A stretch of DNA of 64,000 nt from the NCBI RefSeq assembly GCF_019443745.1, contig NZ_CP050948.1, forward strand, positions 1,178,001-1,242,000, written 5' to 3'. Made by a program: the position numbers and the translations under genes. The DNA comes from Iamia sp. SCSIO 61187 (lineage in GTDB: Bacteria; Actinomycetota; Acidimicrobiia; Acidimicrobiales; Iamiaceae). Under the pieces are notes generated by a model. The model made no database searches. It had not been told where the DNA came from and saw only the letters and a program-made list of their open reading frames with translations. This document shows, in pieces, positions 18,396-27,074 of the stretch (positions are counted from its first letter, which is position 1; every line of letters starts with the position of its first letter).

Positions 18396-20063
18396 CTAGG
18401 GCGAGGCGGCGCCGTCGGTGCGCATGGACCGGACCAGGAGGATGACGGGCACCAGCCCGGCCACGACGATGAGCAGGGCGGGCAGGGCGGCGGCGTCGAG
18501 CCGGGAGTCCTTGGTCGCCTCGTAGACGGTGATGGCCAGGGTGTCGCGCCCCAGGGGACGGAGGAGGGCGGTCGCCGGGAGCTCCTTCATCACCTCGACC
18601 AGGACCAGCAGGGCGGCGGTGAGCAGGCCGGGGCGGAGGAGGGGCAGGTGGACGTCGGCCAGGACCCGGGCCCGGTCGGCGCCCAGGGCCCGGGCGGCGT
18701 CGTCGAGGTCGGTGCTGATGCGGCCCATGCGCGCCTCGATGGAGAAGAAGGCCAGGGCGTGGAAGCGGACCGTGTAGGCGAGGACGAGGCCGAGGATGGT
18801 GCCGGTGACGAGCAGCCCGACGTCGCGCCCGGCGCTCTCGGCCAGGTCGACCACCCGCCGGTCGAACCACACCAGCGGCCCGTACACGGCGACGGCGACG
18901 ACGGTGCCGGGCACGGCGTAGCCCACCGTCGCCAGGCGGGCCAGGAGCCCGCCGGCACGGGAGCGGCTGCCCCGCTTGCCGTAGGCGACGAGGGTGGCCG
19001 TCGAGACCGCCACCAGCACCGTCACCCCGCCGAGGAGGAGCGTGTGCCGGGTGGCGGCCCACATGTCCCCGGTGGTCTCGCCGGCGTCGAGCGTCTCCAC
19101 CGACCACGCCGCCAGCTGCACGACGGGGAGGGCGAACACGGTGGCGAGGAGGGCGAACCCGGGCACCGCGGCCACGGCGCCGCGGACGCCGTGGAGGCGC
19201 CGGGGGACGACGGCGTCGCCCCGCCCGAGGGCCTGGTGGTAGCGGGCCCGGCCCCGCAGGGCCCGCTCGATGGTGACCATGGTGAGGGCCAGGCCGACGA
19301 GCACGGTGGCCAGCTGGAGGGCGGCGTCGCGGTCGAAGGCGCCGTTCCACACCCGGTAGATGGCGTTCGGGAGGGCCTGCACGCCGAGCAGGTCGACGGT
19401 GCCGAAGTCGGCCAGCGCCTCCATGATCGCCAGGGCGGCGCCGGCGGCGAGGGCCGGGCGGGCCAGGGGGAGGGCGACCTGGCGGACCGCCTGGCCGTAG
19501 CTGCGCCCCATCCCCCGGGCGGCCTCGAGGGCCTGGCGCGACTGGCCGAGGAAGGCGCTGCGCCCCAGCACGTAGACGTAGGGGTAGAGCACGCCGGTGA
19601 GGATGGCGATGGCCCCGCCCGAGGTGCGCAGGCCCGGGATGTCGAGGCCGTTGCCGAGCAGGTTCGACTGCAGGGCGTTGCCCCGGCCGTACTGGGCGAG
19701 GAGGACGAACGTCAGCACGTAGCCGGGCATGGCCATGGGGAGCACGAGGGCCCAGTCGAGGACGCGGCGGCCCGGGAAGTCCCAGAACGACACCAGCACC
19801 GCCAGGCCCCCGCCGACGACGAGGGTGCCGAGGCCGACCCCCAGCCCGAGGAGGATGCTGGTGCGGAGGGCGTCGGGCAGCAGCGACCGGGCGATCGGGT
19901 CGCCTCCACCCAGGAAGCTGGCCGGCAGGGCGACGAGGGGCCCGACGACGAGGAGGGCGACGAGCCCGCCGACGACTGTCCAGCCCCCGACTCGGGGCCC
20001 GTCCGGCGGGCGGCCGGGCGCCGCCGAGGACGGGACCTCGGGGAGGGTCTCGGCTAGGGCCAC
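18396..20063 (-). CDS. Fe3+-type ABC transporter permease (fused two-domain)
   Basis: 555 aa with roughly 12 hydrophobic helices in two homologous halves, as in FbpB/SfuB/CysT-type permeases. Each half has an EAA-like loop for contact with the ATPase: EAARGMGRSYGQAVRQVALPLARPAL in the first and DAARALGADRARVLADVHLPLLRPGL in the second. The GTG start at 20063 lies 10 nt inside the binding-protein gene, so both are translated from one mRNA. The ATPase is encoded divergently at 21209. A sulfate or putrescine importer is less likely given the binding protein. Confidence 0.9.
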   Translation of the reverse strand: MALAETLPEVPSSAAPGRPPDGPRVGGWTVVGGLVALLVVGPLVALPASFLGGGDPIARSLLPDALRTSILLGLGVGLGTLVVGGGLAVLVSFWDFPGRRVLDWALVLPMAMPGYVLTFVLLAQYGRGNALQSNLLGNGLDIPGLRTSGGAIAILTGVLYPYVYVLGRSAFLGQSRQALEAARGMGRSYGQAVRQVALPLARPALAAGAALAIMEALADFGTVDLLGVQALPNAIYRVWNGAFDRDAALQLATVLVGLALTMVTIERALRGRARYHQALGRGDAVVPRRLHGVRGAVAAVPGFALLATVFALPVVQLAAWSVETLDAGETTGDMWAATRHTLLLGGVTVLVAVSTATLVAYGKRGSRSRAGGLLARLATVGYAVPGTVVAVAVYGPLVWFDRRVVDLAESAGRDVGLLVTGTILGLVLAYTVRFHALAFFSIEARMGRISTDLDDAARALGADRARVLADVHLPLLRPGLLTAALLVLVEVMKELPATALLRPLGRDTLAITVYEATKDSRLDAAALPALLIVVAGLVPVILLVRSMRTDGAASP

Positions 20064-21085
20064 CCGACGTCGACCATGAGCGCCACGGCGTCGTCCAGGA
20101 GCGGACCGGCCTCGTCGGCGACGATCGGGTCGGTCTCCACGTCGGCCCAGTCGGCGATGTGCGCCGGCGGGGGCACGTCGGGGTTGGCCGGGAACTCGCT
20201 GCCCTCGACCACGTGGCCCTCGGCCGCCGCCGAGGTCATGAACTCGAGCAGCTCGACGGCCATGTCGTAGTGGTCGGTCCCGGCGACGACGCCGAGGCCG
20301 GACACGTTGGCGTGGGCGCCGGCCCCGTCCTGGTCGGGCCAGGCCGGGGCGACCGGGAAGTCGGGGTCGTCCAGCAGGATCCGCCCGAGGTAGTAGTGGT
20401 TGGACAGGCCGAGGTCGCAGTCGCCGTCGGCGATGATCTGGAGCATCTCGCCGTCGGTGGGGATGATGTCGGGGTCGTTGGCCATCCAGGACTCGAGCAG
20501 CGCCCGGGTGGCGGCCTCGCCCCGCTTGGCGATCATGTCGGCGACGAGCGACTGGTTGTACTCGTTGGTCGAGGTGCGGAGGCAGGTGCGCCCGGCGTAC
20601 TGGGGGTCGCCCAGCGCCTCGTAGCCGGTGACGCTGGCCGGGTCGATGGCGTCGGTGTTGACGACCGGGACCCGGAGCCGGGTGCTGATGGCCCACCAGG
20701 TGCCGTCGGGGTCGTGCAGGTCCTCGGGGATGTTGGCCTCGAGGGTGGCGGTGGTCGAGGGCTGGAGCAGCCCGGCGTCCTCGGCCCGCCACAGGTTGGC
20801 CATGTCGGTGGTGATCAGCACGTCGGCGGGGGTGTCGTCGCCCTCGCTGCGGAGCCGCTCGAACAGCTCGGGCCCGGTGCCGCCCCGCAGCCGGACCTCG
20901 ATCCCGGTGGCCTCGGTGAAGTCCTCGAAGACCTGCTCGTCGCCGTAGTGGGACCGGCCGTTGTAGACGACCAGCGTGCGACCGTCGTCGCCCGAGGTGG
21001 CCACGGCCCCCACGACCACGGCCGCCACCACCACGACCACGATCACGGGGAGGGGCCAGCGACGGCGGATGAGCGACGAGAGCAT
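20054..21085 (-). CDS. Fe3+-type ABC transporter substrate-binding protein, membrane-anchored
   Basis: 343 aa. The N-terminus RRRWPLPVIVVVVVAAVVVGAVA is an uncleaved-type anchor with no lipobox Cys, unlike most Gram-positive binding proteins. The mature part starts LVVYNGRSHYGDEQVFEDFTEATGIEV and continues like FbpA/FutA proteins; SNHYYLGR near residue 230 carries the paired Tyr residues that bind Fe3+ in that family. It captures iron outside the membrane for the adjacent permease. TACACT lies 10 nt upstream of the ATG. Iron is the best guess from the Tyr pair; other ligands are possible. Confidence 0.88.
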   Translation of the reverse strand: MLSSLIRRRWPLPVIVVVVVAAVVVGAVATSGDDGRTLVVYNGRSHYGDEQVFEDFTEATGIEVRLRGGTGPELFERLRSEGDDTPADVLITTDMANLWRAEDAGLLQPSTTATLEANIPEDLHDPDGTWWAISTRLRVPVVNTDAIDPASVTGYEALGDPQYAGRTCLRTSTNEYNQSLVADMIAKRGEAATRALLESWMANDPDIIPTDGEMLQIIADGDCDLGLSNHYYLGRILLDDPDFPVAPAWPDQDGAGAHANVSGLGVVAGTDHYDMAVELLEFMTSAAAEGHVVEGSEFPANPDVPPPAHIADWADVETDPIVADEAGPLLDDAVALMVDVGWP

Positions 21086-21096
21086 GCGGTGCGCCA

Positions 21097-21122
21097 GTGT
21101 AGGGAGTAGGCATCCCGAACAC
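21097..21122. promoter_or_regulatory. Imperfect inverted repeat in the divergent iron-transporter promoter region
   Basis: GTGT-A-GGGA and TCCC-GA-ACAC flank a 7-bp centre, just upstream of the binding-protein gene and covering its putative TACACT -10. It does not match an IdeR/DtxR box. An operator is possible, but support is weak. Confidence 0.3.
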
Positions 21123-21196
21123 GTAGCGGGGGGCGGGCCGATGACGGCGGTCAGGGCTGTCTGCCGCTGGGCGTCGGGTCCCCCGAGGGCTGCGAG

Positions 21197-21202
21197 TACG
21201 GT
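21197..21202 (+). promoter_or_regulatory. Leaderless -10 of the ABC ATPase gene
   Basis: TACGGT, 6 nt before GTG 21209. Confidence 0.45.
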
Positions 21203-21208
21203 CACCAC

Positions 21209-22234
21209 GTGACCTCCGGTGCCCCGGCCATCCGCGCCCTCGGCGTGCAGAAGCGCTTCGGGACGAGCGTGGCCCTCGACGAGGTCGACCTGGTGGTCGA
21301 GAAGGGGGCCCTCGTCGCCCTCCTGGGCCCCAGCGGGTCGGGCAAGACGACGCTGCTGCGGATCATCGCCGGGTTCGAGGCCCCCGACGCCGGCACCGTG
21401 GAGGTCGGCGGGCGGGTGATGGCCGGCCCGGGCACGTGGGTCGAGCCCGACCGGCGGCGCGTCGGCATGGTGTTCCAGGACGGCGCCCTGTTCCCCCACC
21501 TCACCGTGGACGGCAACGTCGGCTTCGGCCAGCCCGACCCGGCCCGGGCGGGGGCCGCCCTCGAGCTGGTCGGGCTGGCCCACCGGGGGCGCTCCTACCC
21601 GCACGAGCTGTCGGGCGGTGAGCGCCAGCGGGTCGCCCTGGCCCGGGCCCTGGCGATGGACCCGGAGGTCGTGCTCCTCGACGAGCCCTTCGCCGCCCTC
21701 GACGCCGGGCTCCGGGCCTCGCTCCGCGAGGAGGTGGCGGCCATCCTCCGGGCCGCCGGCGCCAGCGCCCTGCTCGTCACCCACGACCAGCAGGAGGCCA
21801 TGTCGATGGCCGACGAGCTGGTGGTCATGCGGGCCGGTCGGGTCGAGCAGGCCGGCCCGCCCGACGAGGTCTACGCCCACCCGGCGACCCGGTGGTCGGC
21901 CCAGTTCCTCGGCGCCGCCGACGTGCTGGCCGGGGTCGCCTCGGGGGGCGAGGTCACCTGCGAGCTGGGCCGCTTCCCGGCCGAGGCCGACCTCGACGGT
22001 CCCGTCGACGTCGTCGTCCGCCCCGAGTCGGTGGCCCTCGCCGGGGAGGGCGGTGGACCCGAGGCCGTGGTCGTGGGGCGCTCCTTCTACGGCCACGACC
22101 AGCTCGTCCGGCTCGAGCTGGCCAGCGGGCTCGTCGTGCAGAGCCGGGTCGACGGCACCGCCGCCTGGCGGCCGGGCGATGCCGTCCGCCTGCGGGTGGT
22201 CGGGCCGGTGAGCGTCCTCGCCCCCGGGGGGTGA
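21209..22234 (+). CDS. Fe3+-type ABC transporter ATP-binding protein
   Basis: 341 aa: an ABC ATPase with Walker A GPSGSGKTTLL, Q-loop VFQDGALFPHLTV, signature LSGGERQRVALARAL, Walker B VVLLDEPFAALD and switch His in VTHDQQEAMS. A C-terminal TOBE-like domain (VDVVVRPESVALAGEG onward) follows, as in FbpC/PotA/CysA. It energises the permease encoded divergently. Its stop overlaps the GTG of the next gene (GTGA), coupling it to a membrane protein that is not a known part of iron importers. Confidence 0.92.
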   Translation: MTSGAPAIRALGVQKRFGTSVALDEVDLVVEKGALVALLGPSGSGKTTLLRIIAGFEAPDAGTVEVGGRVMAGPGTWVEPDRRRVGMVFQDGALFPHLTVDGNVGFGQPDPARAGAALELVGLAHRGRSYPHELSGGERQRVALARALAMDPEVVLLDEPFAALDAGLRASLREEVAAILRAAGASALLVTHDQQEAMSMADELVVMRAGRVEQAGPPDEVYAHPATRWSAQFLGAADVLAGVASGGEVTCELGRFPAEADLDGPVDVVVRPESVALAGEGGGPEAVVVGRSFYGHDQLVRLELASGLVVQSRVDGTAAWRPGDAVRLRVVGPVSVLAPGG

Positions 22235-23595
22235 GGACGGGGCTGGTCGTCGCCGGCGGGTGCGTGGGCCTGGCCGCCGCGTCCCTCGTCCTCCCGGCGA
22301 CCAACGGCTACGACCCGTGGGCGTGGCTCGTGTGGGGCCGCGAGGCCGGGCGGTTGCACCTCGACACCACCGGCGGGCCGTCCTGGAAGCCGCTGCCCGT
22401 CCTCGTCACCACCGTGCTGTCGGTCGCCGGACGGGCCGCCCCCGCCCTGTGGCTGCTGGTGGCCCGGGCCGCCGGGCTGGCGGCCGTGGTGGGCTGCTAC
22501 CGCCTGGCGGCGCGCCGGGCCGGGCCGGTGGCCGGCGTCGTGGCCGGCGGGCTCTTGGTCCTCACCCCCGACGGCGACCCCCGCTACCTGCGGCTGGTGC
22601 TCGAGGGCCACACCGCCCCGGCCACCGCCGCCCTCGCCGTGTGGGCCGTCGAGCGCCACCTCGCCGGGCGCCCCGCCCCGGCGTTGGCCCTCCTCACCGC
22701 CCTCGCCCTGGACCGGCCCGAGGCGTGGCCGTTCCTCGGCCTCTACGGCCTCTGGTGCGGGCGGCGCGGCCTCGTCCCGTGGGCGTGGGTGGCGGCCGCG
22801 GGGGCGGCGGTGCCGGTCCTGTGGTTCGGCGGGGACCTGTGGGGCTCGGGCGACCTGGTGCACGGCGCCGGGGTGGCCCAGGTGTACGCCGACGACCCCG
22901 ACCGCCTGGGCGACGCCCTCCGCCGCGTCGGTGAGGTGGTGGCCGGTCCGACGTGGGTGGCGGCGCTGGTCGCGGTGGTCGTGGCCCTGCGGGCCCGCCA
23001 CCGCGTCGACCTGGCCCTGGCGGCCGGCGCCGTCGCCTACGCCGCCGTGGTCGTGGCCATGAGCGCGGCCCTGGGCTACGCCGCCGTGGGCCGCTTCCTC
23101 CTGCCGGCGGCCGCCCTGCTCTGCGTGCTCGCCGGCATCGGGGTCGGGCGCCTCGTCGCCCGGGCCCCGTCGGGGGCGACGCAGGCCGGGGTCGCGGCCG
23201 TGGTCCTGCTGGTCGCCGGCCCCTTCCTCGCCCCCCGGGCGACGGCGCTCGGGGACGAGCTCCGGCGCATCGGCGATCGGGACCGCTTCGAGGAGGAGGT
23301 CGAGCGGGCCCTGGCCGCCGCCGGCGGCCCCGAGGTGGTGACGGCGTGCCGCCGGGTGGCGGTCGACGAGGACAGCCCGGCCCGGACGGCGCTGGCCTGG
23401 ATGCTCGACGTCCCCCTGCACGAGACGAAGCGGGCCCTCCTCGACCGGCCCGGGGTCGTCTTCGACCGCCGGGGCACCCCGACGGCCCTGGTCCTGGAGG
23501 CGTCCACCGACCCCGACGTCGTCGTCCTGGCCCGCACGGCGGACTGGCTGGTGGTCTCGGTCGGTTGCCGGGCCGCCGCGGGGGCCGATGGGTAG
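22231..23595 (+). CDS. Polytopic membrane protein, GT-C glycosyltransferase-like
   Basis: 454 aa with about 10-11 hydrophobic helices. The first periplasmic loop reads ATNGYDPWAWLVWGREAG and then TTGGPSWKPLPVL. An Asp early in a large first loop fits GT-C-type lipid-linked sugar transferases, though no defining motif proves it. A soluble tail of ~120 residues follows the last helix. I have the impression of related actinobacterial proteins of unknown function. GTG at 22231 overlaps the ABC ATPase stop by 4 nt, and a GT2 gene follows, pointing to glycoconjugate work. Confidence 0.65.
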   Translation: MRTGLVVAGGCVGLAAASLVLPATNGYDPWAWLVWGREAGRLHLDTTGGPSWKPLPVLVTTVLSVAGRAAPALWLLVARAAGLAAVVGCYRLAARRAGPVAGVVAGGLLVLTPDGDPRYLRLVLEGHTAPATAALAVWAVERHLAGRPAPALALLTALALDRPEAWPFLGLYGLWCGRRGLVPWAWVAAAGAAVPVLWFGGDLWGSGDLVHGAGVAQVYADDPDRLGDALRRVGEVVAGPTWVAALVAVVVALRARHRVDLALAAGAVAYAAVVVAMSAALGYAAVGRFLLPAAALLCVLAGIGVGRLVARAPSGATQAGVAAVVLLVAGPFLAPRATALGDELRRIGDRDRFEEEVERALAAAGGPEVVTACRRVAVDEDSPARTALAWMLDVPLHETKRALLDRPGVVFDRRGTPTALVLEASTDPDVVVLARTADWLVVSVGCRAAAGADG

Positions 23596-23609
23596 GCCGG
23601 CCTAACGTC

Positions 23610-23615
23610 TAGGGT
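23610..23615 (+). promoter_or_regulatory. Leaderless -10 of GT2 gene
   Basis: TAGGGT, 6 nt before GTG 23622. A GGAGG string also overlaps the start, so internal promotion within the operon is not certain. Confidence 0.35.
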
Positions 23616-23621
23616 CCGGAG

Positions 23622-24584
23622 GTGGTCGCCCTGACGGTCGTCGTCCCCGCAACCGATGGTCCGGCGACCCTCACGCGCTGCCTGGCGGCGATGGCCCGGG
23701 CCGACGACGGGCCCGACCAGCTCGTCGTGGTCGACGGTCCGCCCGAGCTCACCGTGACCGAGGCCCGGAACCGGGGCGTCGATCGGGCCACGGGGGACGT
23801 CGTGGTGTTCGTCGACGCCGACGTCGAGGTCCACCCCGACGCCTTCCGCCGGGTGCGGGCCGCCTTCGCCGACCCCGGGCTCACCGCCGTCTTCGGCTCC
23901 TACGACGACCGGCCCCCGGCCCCCGGCGTGGTGTCCGCCTTCCGGAACCTCCTGCACCACCACGTGCACCAGACCAGCGCCGGTCCGGCGGCCACGTTCT
24001 GGACCGGCCTCGGCGCCGTCCGACGGTCCGCCTTCGCCGCCGTCGGCGGCTTCGACGAGGGGCGCTACCCCCGCCCGTCGGTCGAGGACATCGACCTCGG
24101 GCACCGCCTCGCCGCCGGCGGGGCCCGGATCCGCCTCGACCCCGACCTCCAGGGCACCCACCTCAAGCGGTGGACCCTCCGCTCCATGCTCTGGACCGAC
24201 TTCGCCCGCCGGGGGGTCCCGTGGGTGGGCCTGCTCGTCCGATCGCCCCGGCCCGCGCTCTCGCTCAACCTGGGCTGGCGCCACCGGGTCAGCGCCGGCC
24301 TGTGCCTCGCCGCGCTGGTCGCCGTCGTGGTCGGGGAGGTGCTCCTCGCCGGGCTCGGGGTGGCCGGGCTGCTGGCCTGCAACGCCGCCTTCTACGCCCT
24401 GCTCGTCCGGCGCCAGGGCCTCCTCCGGGCCGCGGCCGGCGTCGGGCTCCACGCCCTGCACCACCTGGTCGCGGTGGCGGCCCTGCCCGTGGGGGTGGCG
24501 GCGGCGCTGGTCGACGCCGTCGGGTCGCGCGGTCGGCGGTCCGTCGTCCTGGCGGCGCCGCGGGAGGCGACGTCGATCCCGTGA
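23622..24584 (+). CDS. Family 2 glycosyltransferase with C-terminal membrane helices
   Basis: 320 aa: a GT-A fold with TVVVPATDGPATLTRCLAAM at the N-terminus, the DXD-type VVFVDADVEVH near residue 70, an acceptor-site WTGLGAVRRSAFAAVGGFDE and SVEDIDLGHRLAAGG with the catalytic ED. Two to three hydrophobic helices at residues ~225-300 anchor it to the membrane. It would transfer a sugar from a nucleotide donor to a lipid or polymer acceptor. Its stop overlaps the GTG of the Gfo/Idh gene (GTGA). Confidence 0.88.
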   Translation: MVALTVVVPATDGPATLTRCLAAMARADDGPDQLVVVDGPPELTVTEARNRGVDRATGDVVVFVDADVEVHPDAFRRVRAAFADPGLTAVFGSYDDRPPAPGVVSAFRNLLHHHVHQTSAGPAATFWTGLGAVRRSAFAAVGGFDEGRYPRPSVEDIDLGHRLAAGGARIRLDPDLQGTHLKRWTLRSMLWTDFARRGVPWVGLLVRSPRPALSLNLGWRHRVSAGLCLAALVAVVVGEVLLAGLGVAGLLACNAAFYALLVRRQGLLRAAAGVGLHALHHLVAVAALPVGVAAALVDAVGSRGRRSVVLAAPREATSIP

Positions 24585-25525
24585 CCCCGGCCCGCATCGG
24601 TCTCGTCGGCTGCGGCCGCCTCGCCACCGTCGGGTACGCCCCGGCGTCGCGCGCCGCCACCGGCATCGAGCTGGTCGCCGTCGCCGACCCCGACCACCGG
24701 CGCCGGGCCGAGGTGCTCGCCGCCCACGGCGGCCTGCGGTCCGGTCGGGTCATGGCGTTCCGCTCGGCGGCCGACCTGCTCGCCGCCGTCGAGGTCGACG
24801 CCCTCGTGCTGGCCACGCCCGCCCCCCTGCACGTGGCCGATGCGGCCCGGGCGGTGACGCTCGGCGTGCCCGTCCTGGTCGAGAAGCCCCCGGCCGAGGA
24901 CGTCGGCGGGGCCCGGGCCCTGGCCGCCCTCGACCCGGCGCCGTGGGTCGGCTTCAACCGCCGCTTCGACGCCGGCGCCCGGGCCGTGCGCGACGCCGTG
25001 CCGGCGGCGGGCGACCTGCACGTCACCCTCGTCCTGTCCTACCGCCGGCGGAGCTGGGGCGCCCACGTGGCCCACGACGACGCCCTGCTCGACCTGGGCC
25101 CCCACCTCGTCGACTGGGCCCGGTGGCTGACCGGCGCCGAGGTCGAGACGGTGACGGCGACCGAGGTCGGCCCCGAGCGCGCCGCCCTGGAGCTGGCCAC
25201 CGACCGCGGGCCGGTGCGCATCTGGGCCCGCGCCGACGGCATCCACCGCGAGGCCATCGACGTCCGCGACGGGCACGGTCGCGCCGTCGCCCAGCACGTC
25301 GTGGGCGGCCCGCTCGGGGCCGTGCGGGGTCGCCTCCAGCGCGGCCCCCACCCCCTCGTCCGGTCGCTGACCGCCCAGCTCGAGGCGCTCGGGCGGGCCG
25401 TCGCGGGCCACGCCGAGCCCGACCTCGGCACCGCCGCCGACGGCGTGGCGGCCATGGCCGTCATCGACGCCGCCCGGGCGTCCCACGCCACCGGCGGCGA
25501 GGCTGTCGCCGTCGCGCCCTCCTGA
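24581..25525 (+). CDS. Gfo/Idh/MocA family oxidoreductase
   Basis: A 314-aa protein with a Rossmann start IGLVGCGRLATVGYAPA, the substrate-polarising VEKPPAED near residue 103, WVGFNRRFDAGAR and LLDLGPHLVDWARWL in the C-terminal domain. It lies within an apparent glycosyl-transfer operon (GTGA overlap with the GT2 gene; 22 nt to the next gene), so it may make a modified nucleotide sugar, for example a keto or amino sugar precursor. That role is inferred from context only. Confidence 0.85.
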   Translation: MTPARIGLVGCGRLATVGYAPASRAATGIELVAVADPDHRRRAEVLAAHGGLRSGRVMAFRSAADLLAAVEVDALVLATPAPLHVADAARAVTLGVPVLVEKPPAEDVGGARALAALDPAPWVGFNRRFDAGARAVRDAVPAAGDLHVTLVLSYRRRSWGAHVAHDDALLDLGPHLVDWARWLTGAEVETVTATEVGPERAALELATDRGPVRIWARADGIHREAIDVRDGHGRAVAQHVVGGPLGAVRGRLQRGPHPLVRSLTAQLEALGRAVAGHAEPDLGTAADGVAAMAVIDAARASHATGGEAVAVAPS

Positions 25526-25547
25526 CCCCCACCTCGGAGCCCCTGCC

Positions 25548-27074
25548 GTGCTCGCCATCCTCCAGTTCGACGCCGCCAGCGCCTCGGTGCTGCGCCGCCT
25601 CCTCGCCGACGACCGGCTGCCGGCCCTCGCCGGGCTGCGCCAGCGCGGCATCTGGCACGAGCTCGACGCCCCGGCCACCCAGTTCGCGGCCGGGGCCCAG
25701 CACACGCTCTACAGCGGGGTCGAGCTGGGCGAGCACGGGCTCTTCTACCCGTTCCAGTGGGACCCGGAGGAGCAGCGGGTGCACTACATGGCCCACTTCC
25801 CGGCCCCGCCGCCGGTGTGGGAGGAGCTCGGTCGCCGGGGGGCCCGGACCCTCGCCGTCGACCCCTACGAGAGCCGGGCGCCCGAGGTCTCGCCGCCCGG
25901 GGCCCTGGTGTGCGGGTGGCAGCTGCACGACCGGGTCGTGCTCCAGCGGTGGGACGCGCCGGGCGGGCTCCACGATCGGCTGGCCCGGCTCTTCGGCCCG
26001 CCCGAGCCGGTCGACGAGGTCTTCGGCCGCCACTCCGTCGGCGAGATGCTCGCCCTCCGCCGGCGCCTGCTCGGGGCCCCCGGTCGGGTGGCCGAGGCGG
26101 CCCGGCTGCTGCTGCCCGAGGACGACCACGACCTGGCCTGGCTGACCTTCTGCGCCGCGCACGTCGCCGGCCACCAGTTCTGGGACCTCTCCCAGCTCGA
26201 CGCCGACGACCTCGACGACGCCGCCGCCCGGGTGCTGGGCTCGACGCTCGACGACGTCTACATCGCCGTCGACACCGCCATCGGTCGGGTCGTGGCCGCC
26301 CTGCCCCCCGACGCCGACGTCATGGTCGTCTCACCGGTGGGCATGGAGGTGAACACGAGCCGCGCCGACCTGCTGCCCGAGATGCTGCGCGCCATCCTCG
26401 ACCCCGCCCCCGCCGCGACGACCCCCGACGACGGCGGGTCGGATGGGGCCGGCGCCATCTGGAGGCTGCGGGCGGCGCTGCCCAGCGGGCTGCGGGCCAC
26501 CGTGGCCGGCGCCCTGCCCGAGAAGGTGGCGCTCGACCTCACCGCCCGGCTGGAGATGCGCGGCATGGACTGGGGTGCGACCCGGGCCTTCGCCCACCCG
26601 GCCGAGAACCAGGGCTACGTCCGGCTCAACCTCCAGGGCCGCGAGCGCGACGGGGTGGTGCCGCCGTCGCAGGCCGACGCCCTCCTGGACGAGATCGCCG
26701 ACGGGATCCGCACGTTCCGGGGCCTGGACGGCTCGGACGCGGTGCGCTCGGTCGAGCGGGTGCGCGACCTGTTCCCGTCTGGCGACCGGGCCCACCTGCT
26801 GCCCGACCTCATCGTGAAGTGGGTCGACACGCCGGCCACGCACCTCGACGGGCTGCGCTCGGAGCGGTTCGGCACCGTGCTGCGCCACGGCGTGGGCAGC
26901 GGTCGGTCGGGCAACCACACCGAGGGCGACGCCTGGGCCCTGGTCGTGCCGGGCGCCTCCCGCCACGCCCCCCTCGTCCGCCCGCCCCGGCTGGAGGACG
27001 TGGCCGCCACCGCCGCCGCCCTCGCCGGCGGCGACCCGACCACCATGGCCGGCACCCCCCTGCTCGACCCCTAG
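25548..27074 (+). CDS. Alkaline phosphatase/phosphodiesterase superfamily protein
   Basis: 508 aa, resembling type I phosphodiesterase/nucleotide pyrophosphatase-like proteins: LQFDAASASVLRRLL at the N-terminus, QFAAGAQHTLYSGVELGEHGLF where the nucleophile Ser/Thr normally lies, LTFCAAHVAGHQFWD, DADVMVVSPVGME, and GNHTEGDAWALV near the C-terminus, corresponding to the metal-binding G-x-H region. The canonical HG(M/F) is replaced by VGME, so metal binding may be altered. It is last in a + strand operon that begins at 21209. It may hydrolyse or transfer phosphodiester groups on a glycoconjugate; unproven. Confidence 0.75.
   Translation: MLAILQFDAASASVLRRLLADDRLPALAGLRQRGIWHELDAPATQFAAGAQHTLYSGVELGEHGLFYPFQWDPEEQRVHYMAHFPAPPPVWEELGRRGARTLAVDPYESRAPEVSPPGALVCGWQLHDRVVLQRWDAPGGLHDRLARLFGPPEPVDEVFGRHSVGEMLALRRRLLGAPGRVAEAARLLLPEDDHDLAWLTFCAAHVAGHQFWDLSQLDADDLDDAAARVLGSTLDDVYIAVDTAIGRVVAALPPDADVMVVSPVGMEVNTSRADLLPEMLRAILDPAPAATTPDDGGSDGAGAIWRLRAALPSGLRATVAGALPEKVALDLTARLEMRGMDWGATRAFAHPAENQGYVRLNLQGRERDGVVPPSQADALLDEIADGIRTFRGLDGSDAVRSVERVRDLFPSGDRAHLLPDLIVKWVDTPATHLDGLRSERFGTVLRHGVGSGRSGNHTEGDAWALVVPGASRHAPLVRPPRLEDVAATAAALAGGDPTTMAGTPLLDP

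Noticed and set aside
21086-21208. IdeR/DtxR iron box between the divergent iron-transporter genes
   Set aside because: No TTAGGTTAGGCTAACCTAA-like palindrome. The imperfect GTGT/ACAC repeat does not match it.
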